Under the pieces are notes generated by a model, which saw only the letters and a list, made by a program, of their open reading frames with translations, was not told where the DNA came from and did not search any database. This document shows positions 38,653 to 42,205 of a stretch of DNA of 42,205 nucleotides, in pieces. This DNA is from Clostridiales bacterium (GTDB taxonomy: Bacteria; Bacillota; Clostridia; Oscillospirales; Oscillospiraceae). The stretch spans positions 1-42,205 of the forward strand of contig DXYV01000022.1 in NCBI GenBank assembly GCA_019415645.1, given 5' to 3'. How positions within the stretch are numbered: the first letter of the stretch is position 1; every line of letters starts with the position of its first letter. The translations under genes were made by a program, and so were the position numbers.

Positions 38653-38684
38653 AAGAGTGGGGCTTGCGCCCCGCTCTTTTCTTT
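38653..38684 (+). terminator. Leader terminator/attenuator upstream of rimP
   Basis: AAGAGTGGGGC (38653-38663) pairs with GCCCCGCTCTT (38668-38678) around TTGC and is followed by TTTTCTTT. It lies inside the leader between promoter and rimP start, so it can stop or reduce transcription of the whole operon. Terminator hairpins before rimP are common in Firmicutes and allow control by NusA or ribosome state. Confidence 0.75.
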
Positions 38685-38729
38685 CGGGCAGATGGGCCCG
38701 GGACCTGGTACGACAGAGGAGGAAGGCAG

Positions 38730-39173
38730 ATGGCAAAGGTAACGGAGGTCGTGGCCGCACTGGCCGCGCCGGTGGTGGAGGAACACGGCTGCACCCTGTG
38801 GGACGTGGAGTACGTCAAGGAGGCGGGCGAGTGGTTCCTGCGCCTGTATATCGACAAGGCGGAGGGCATGTCCATCAACGACTGCGAGGCCATCAGCCGC
38901 GTGGTGTCTGATCTGCTGGATGAAGCCGACCCCATCGAGGGAAGCTATACCTTTGAGGTGTCCTCTGCCGGATTGGAGCGGGCCCTGAAAAAGCCGGAGC
39001 ACTTCGTCGCCTGCATGGGCCAGACGGTGGATGTGAAGCTCTACCGGGCCCGGGACGGACAAAAGGAATTCACCGGCGTGCTGGAGGGGTATGACAACGG
39101 CGACGTGACCGTGGCCGGGACGACCTTCCCCAAGCCGGATGTCGCGGCGGTCAAGCTGCATGTGACGTTTTGA
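38730..39173 (+). CDS. rimP: Ribosome maturation factor RimP
   Basis: RimP, 147 residues, helps assemble the 30S subunit. The N-terminal alpha/beta domain (EHGCTLWDVEYVKEAGEWFL, then INDCEAISRVVSDLLDE, then YTFEVSSAGLERALKKPEH) and the C-terminal SH3-like barrel (FTGVLEGYDNGDVTV) are both intact. ATG 38730 follows GAGGAGGAAGGCAG. It is first of the operon with nusA, rnpM, an L7Ae-like gene and infB, the standard Firmicutes order. Confidence 0.95.
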   Translation: MAKVTEVVAALAAPVVEEHGCTLWDVEYVKEAGEWFLRLYIDKAEGMSINDCEAISRVVSDLLDEADPIEGSYTFEVSSAGLERALKKPEHFVACMGQTVDVKLYRARDGQKEFTGVLEGYDNGDVTVAGTTFPKPDVAAVKLHVTF

Positions 39174-39199
39174 GCGAGAAGGAAGTAAGGAGAATCGAA

Positions 39200-40387
39200 A
39201 TGGCAAAGAAGAAAGACACGGCGAAAAGCAACGAGCTGGACGGCAAGGAATTTTTCACCGCCATCGAGCTGATCGAAAAGGAAAAGGGAATCCCTCAGAG
39301 CTATATGCTCGAAAAGATCACCCAGGCGCTGGTGGCCGCCTACAAGCGGGACCACGAGGGCATCACCGACAATGTGGTGGTGGAGGCGAACAAGGACAAA
39401 TGCGAGGTGCGCATGTTCGTCAAAAAGGACGTGGTGGAGTCGGTGGATAACCCCTACACCGAGATGTCTCTGGAGGACGCGCGCAAGGCCCTGCCCCACG
39501 CCGAGCTGGGCGATGTGCTGCGCATTGAGATCAAGCCCAAAAACTTCGGACGCATCGCCGCCCAGACCGCCCGCCAGGTCATCATCCAGGGCATGCGGGA
39601 GGCCGAGCGCGGCATGGTCTTTGACGAATTCTCCTCCAAGGAGCACGAGATTCTCACCGGTACGGTCACCCGCATCGACCCCCGCTCCGGCGCGGTCTCC
39701 CTGCGCATCACCAGCGGCGGGGAGTTTACCGACGCCTTCCTGGCCCCCGGCGAGCAGGTCAAGGGCGAGGTCGTCCATGAAGGCGACCGCCTGCGGGTCT
39801 ATGTGGTGGAGGTGCGCCGCTCCACCCGCGGGCCGCAGGTGCTGATTTCCCGCACCCATCCCGGCCTGGTCAAGCGTCTGTTTGAACTGGAAGTGCCCGA
39901 GATCTACGACGGCACGGTAGAGATCATGTCCATTGCCCGGGAGGCCGGCAGCCGCACCAAGCTGGCGGTCTGGTCCGAGGATGAGAACGTGGACCCCATC
40001 GGCGCCTGCGTCGGCCCCCGGGGCCAGCGGGTCAACGCCATCGTGGAGGAGCTGCGGGGCGAGAAGGTGGACATCGTCAAGTATTCTGACGACGCGGCCC
40101 AGTATGTGGCGGCGGCCCTGTCCCCCGCCGACGTGGTGGAGGTCATCCCCGCCGAGGACGGCAAGAGCTGCCGGGTCATCGTGCCCGACGACCAGCTCTC
40201 CCTGGCCATCGGCAAGGAGGGGCAGAATGCCCGCCTGGCCGCCAAGCTGACCGGATTTAAGATCGACATCCGTCCCGTCAGCGCCCCCGAACCCCCCGAG
40301 GAGGAGATCGTGGACGAGACGGAGGCGCCGCTGGAGCCCGAAACGCCGGCCGCCGAGGAGCCGGTGGAGGAGCCTGCGGCCGAGTAA
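39200..40387 (+). CDS. nusA: Transcription termination/antitermination factor NusA
   Basis: NusA, 395 residues, binds RNA polymerase and nascent RNA and controls pausing, termination and rRNA antitermination. Domains: the N-terminal RNA polymerase-binding domain (about 10-130), S1 (about 140-205, ending QVLISRTHPGLVKRL), and two KH domains (about 205-350, with VGPRGQRVNAIVEELRGE and IGKEGQNARLAAKL as the GxxG cores). A short acidic Glu/Pro-rich tail follows, with no extra C-terminal acidic repeats of the E. coli type. ATG 39200 follows AAGGAGAATCGAA. Confidence 0.97.
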   Translation: MAKKKDTAKSNELDGKEFFTAIELIEKEKGIPQSYMLEKITQALVAAYKRDHEGITDNVVVEANKDKCEVRMFVKKDVVESVDNPYTEMSLEDARKALPHAELGDVLRIEIKPKNFGRIAAQTARQVIIQGMREAERGMVFDEFSSKEHEILTGTVTRIDPRSGAVSLRITSGGEFTDAFLAPGEQVKGEVVHEGDRLRVYVVEVRRSTRGPQVLISRTHPGLVKRLFELEVPEIYDGTVEIMSIAREAGSRTKLAVWSEDENVDPIGACVGPRGQRVNAIVEELRGEKVDIVKYSDDAAQYVAAALSPADVVEVIPAEDGKSCRVIVPDDQLSLAIGKEGQNARLAAKLTGFKIDIRPVSAPEPPEEEIVDETEAPLEPETPAAEEPVEEPAAE

Positions 40388-40410
40388 GGCAGAGAGGAGG
40401 AGCGTGATCC

Positions 40411-40689
40411 ATGCCGAAAAAGATTCCCATGCGCCAGTGTCTGGGGTGCCGGGAGATGAAACCGAAAAAGGAGCTCATTCGGGTGGTGCGTTCCCCCGAG
40501 GGCGAGGTCTCCCTGGATTTCCGGGGAAAGAAGCCCGGCCGGGGCGCCTATGTGTGTCCTGACCCGGCCTGCCTGGCGAAAGTGAAAAAATCCAAGGCTC
40601 TGGAACGGGCCTTTTCCGCCCCCATGCCACCGGAGGTCTACGCGGCCCTGGAGGAGGAACTGAAAGCAGGTGACGGCGGTGACAAGTAA
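40411..40689 (+). CDS. rnpM: RNase P modulator RnpM (YlxR)
   Basis: RnpM/YlxR, 92 residues, a small RNA-binding protein with the signature MRQCLGCREMKPKKELIRVV and GRGAYVCPDPACL. It was recently described as an RNase P modulator in Bacillus. Its place between nusA and the L7Ae-like gene is conserved across Firmicutes. ATG 40411 follows AGAGGAGGAGCGTGATCC. Its end overlaps the next gene's start by 11 bases. Confidence 0.95.
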   Translation: MPKKIPMRQCLGCREMKPKKELIRVVRSPEGEVSLDFRGKKPGRGAYVCPDPACLAKVKKSKALERAFSAPMPPEVYAALEEELKAGDGGDK

Positions 40690-41131
40690 CACCCTGGGTC
40701 TCCTGGGTCTGGCCCATAAGGCCGGGAAGCTGGAGATCGGTGAGGAGCCGGTGGGCGCAGCCTGCCGGGCCCGTCACGCCAAGGTGGTCCTGTTGGCCAG
40801 CGACGCGGCGGAGAACACCGTCCGCCGGGCGCAGCAGTTCAGCCAGACGGCGAAGGCGCCCTGTGTGACGGCGCCCTTTTCCAAGGCGGAGCTGGGCTGG
40901 CAGCTGGGCCGCACATCCTGCGCCATGCTGGCCATTACGGACAACGGAATGGCCGCCAGCCTGTTGGAAAAGCTGGCGCGGGAGGACCCGGAGGGGTTTG
41001 GAACCGCCGCCGCACAGCTGGCGGAGGCAGCCGCCAAGACGCTCCAGCGTCAGAAGGAGCAGGCGGCCCACGCCCGAAACGTCCGCCGCGGCAAACGCAA
41101 GCCGTGGGCGACTCCGCCCCGGGAACGCTGA
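40679..41131 (+). CDS. L7Ae/L30e-like ribosomal protein (YlxQ family)
   Basis: A 150-residue L7Ae/YlxQ-family protein, a probable kink-turn RNA-binding protein. LGLLGLAHKAGKLEIGEEPV is the N-terminal helix, and KVVLLASDAAENTVRRAQQ the second strand and helix. The C-terminus has a basic Arg/Lys tail (HARNVRRGKRKPWATPPRER), longer than in Bacillus YlxQ. GTG 40679 fits the usual length of the N-terminus and has AGCAGGTGA upstream; GTG 40670 is the alternative. It overlaps rnpM and precedes infB, so it is translated with the operon. Confidence 0.85.
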   Translation: MTSNTLGLLGLAHKAGKLEIGEEPVGAACRARHAKVVLLASDAAENTVRRAQQFSQTAKAPCVTAPFSKAELGWQLGRTSCAMLAITDNGMAASLLEKLAREDPEGFGTAAAQLAEAAAKTLQRQKEQAAHARNVRRGKRKPWATPPRER

Positions 41132-41205
41132 CCGGCGGCCGGAAGTGCCGGTCCGGAAAGCAGAAGAGGAAACAATGCAGTAAGTGAATAATGGAGGTGG
41201 CCCGT

Positions 41206-42205
41206 TTGAGCCTTGTGAAATATCGAGTTCGAGAAGTTGCCAAAGACCTTGGAATGCAGCCCAAGGAGATCGCGGAGATCATGGCGAACTATACCGCCGC
41301 GCCCAAAAACAATATGCAGGTCATGACGGATCAGGAGCTGGCCATTGTATTCGAGCGCCTGACCCAGACCCACCAGGTGGAGAGCATCGAGAGCATTTTT
41401 GCCGATGTGTACCATGAGCCCAAGTCCGCGCAGGCGCCCGCCGCGCCCGCAGCCGGCGCCAAGCCCCAGAACAACAAGCAGCCGGCTCAGAATCCGAGCG
41501 CCGCGCAGCCCAGCGGCAAGCAGCCGGCCCAGAATAAGCCCCAGCAGGGCGGCGGCAAGCCCCAAAACCAGAATCAAAACCAGAATCAGCCCGCTTCGGG
41601 CAGCCGGGTGGTGCCTGCCAAGAAGGTGGTGGACACCCGCAAGAGCGGCAATGTGAATCTGGAGAAATACGACCAGCGCCTGGAGGACCTGGCGCCCGAT
41701 AAGGCTAACCGGATGCAGACCGGCAAGCAGAAGTTCCAGGGCCGCAATCAGCGGCGGAACAACAACTTCGGCAATAAGCGCCGTCAGGAGGAGCAGGACA
41801 AGATGCGCCGCCTCCAGATGGAGATTATCAAAAAGACGCCGGTGAAGGTGCTCATTCCCGATGAGATCGCGGTGGGCGAGCTGGCCTCCCGCATGAAAAA
41901 GACCGGCGCCGAGGTGGTCAAGTGCCTGATCAAGAACGGCGTCATGGCCTCTCTGTCCGATGTGATCGACTATGAGACCGCCGCCATCATCGCCGAGGAG
42001 ATGGGCTGCAAGGTGGAAAAAGAGGTGGTCGTCACCATCGAGGAGAAGCTCATCGACACCACCGAGGATAAGGAAGAGGATCTGGTGCCCCGCGCCCCCG
42101 TGGTGGTGGTCATGGGCCACGTAGACCACGGCAAGACCTCGCTGCTGGATTATATCCGCCACGCCAACGTGGTCTCCGGCGAGGCCGGCGGCATCACCCA
42201 GCACA
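41206..42205 (+). CDS. infB: Translation initiation factor IF-2, 3' end outside window
   Basis: The first 333 codons of IF-2, the GTPase that brings fMet-tRNA to the ribosome. The N-terminal domain (VKYRVREVAKDLGMQPKEIA) is followed by a low-complexity Gln/Asn/Pro/Ala linker (about 70-150, with a PQNQNQNQNQPAS run), the domain before G (KTPVKVLIPDEIAVGELASR), and the start of the GTPase domain with P-loop GHVDHGKTSLL. The frame continues past the right edge. TTG 41206 is chosen because GGAGGTGG lies four bases upstream and it yields SLVKYRVREV; ATG 41191 is in frame but lacks a good site. Confidence 0.95.
   Translation, partial: MSLVKYRVREVAKDLGMQPKEIAEIMANYTAAPKNNMQVMTDQELAIVFERLTQTHQVESIESIFADVYHEPKSAQAPAAPAAGAKPQNNKQPAQNPSAAQPSGKQPAQNKPQQGGGKPQNQNQNQNQPASGSRVVPAKKVVDTRKSGNVNLEKYDQRLEDLAPDKANRMQTGKQKFQGRNQRRNNNFGNKRRQEEQDKMRRLQMEIIKKTPVKVLIPDEIAVGELASRMKKTGAEVVKCLIKNGVMASLSDVIDYETAAIIAEEMGCKVEKEVVVTIEEKLIDTTEDKEEDLVPRAPVVVVMGHVDHGKTSLLDYIRHANVVSGEAGGITQH

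Overview
The window is 42.2 kb of chromosome from an anaerobic Gram-positive bacterium. A gut-type Clostridia of the Oscillospiraceae (Flavonifractor/Lawsonibacter-like) fits best. The reasons are a GC-rich core with the Firmicutes order rimP-nusA-rnpM-ylxQ-infB, a T-box leader over a transamidation-type AspRS-gatCAB operon, S-layer-homology (SLH) surface proteins, an HxlR regulator, an ECF vitamin transporter and a host-glycan sialidase. The genus is inference; no rRNA gene is present.

Bases 1-3912 are the right end of an integrated mobile element (probably an integrative conjugative element): a sigma-like HTH protein, an excisionase, and two tandem paralogous tyrosine integrases. The second integrase is followed by a displaced 3' end of rpsI (KYGLKAARRAPQFSKR, stop) and the rpsI terminator, so the element sits in the 3' end of the ribosomal protein S9 gene. 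The other att end and the body of the element lie to the left of the window.

Bases 4259-11664 hold a visibly less GC-rich minus-strand cassette: XRE-type regulator, coiled-coil protein, HerA/VirB4-like ATPase, large helical protein of unknown family, Sel1-repeat protein, and a 74-residue protein made of five 14-residue repeats. A good promoter and an operator-like palindrome precede the regulator. I recognise no named system with this composition. It is the best candidate here for an undescribed system, possibly defence or another island function.

From 12.3 kb onward the sequence is GC-rich core genome: an SLH plus phosphate-binding-like exported protein; a nucleotidyltransferase; a ParB-like/BMP-domain protein, a metallophosphoesterase with an apparent AUA start, and an RluA-type pseudouridine synthase; a divergent HxlR/flavin reductase pair; the cobalamin nucleotide-loop operon cobT-cobU-cobS-cobU-like-cobC behind a structured leader; two serine tRNAs with successive terminators; an ArsC/Spx-like protein; and the T-box(Asn)-aspS-gatC-gatA-gatB operon, which makes Asn-tRNA(Asn) by misacylation and amidation.

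Beyond 29.7 kb come a rhomboid protease, a MocR regulator (with Arg where the PLP lysine is expected) divergent from an ECF S component across a six-hairpin array, a 1409-residue SLH-anchored GH33 sialidase, an SSB-like protein, a conserved hypothetical protein, and the rimP-nusA-rnpM-ylxQ-infB operon. infB runs off the right edge.
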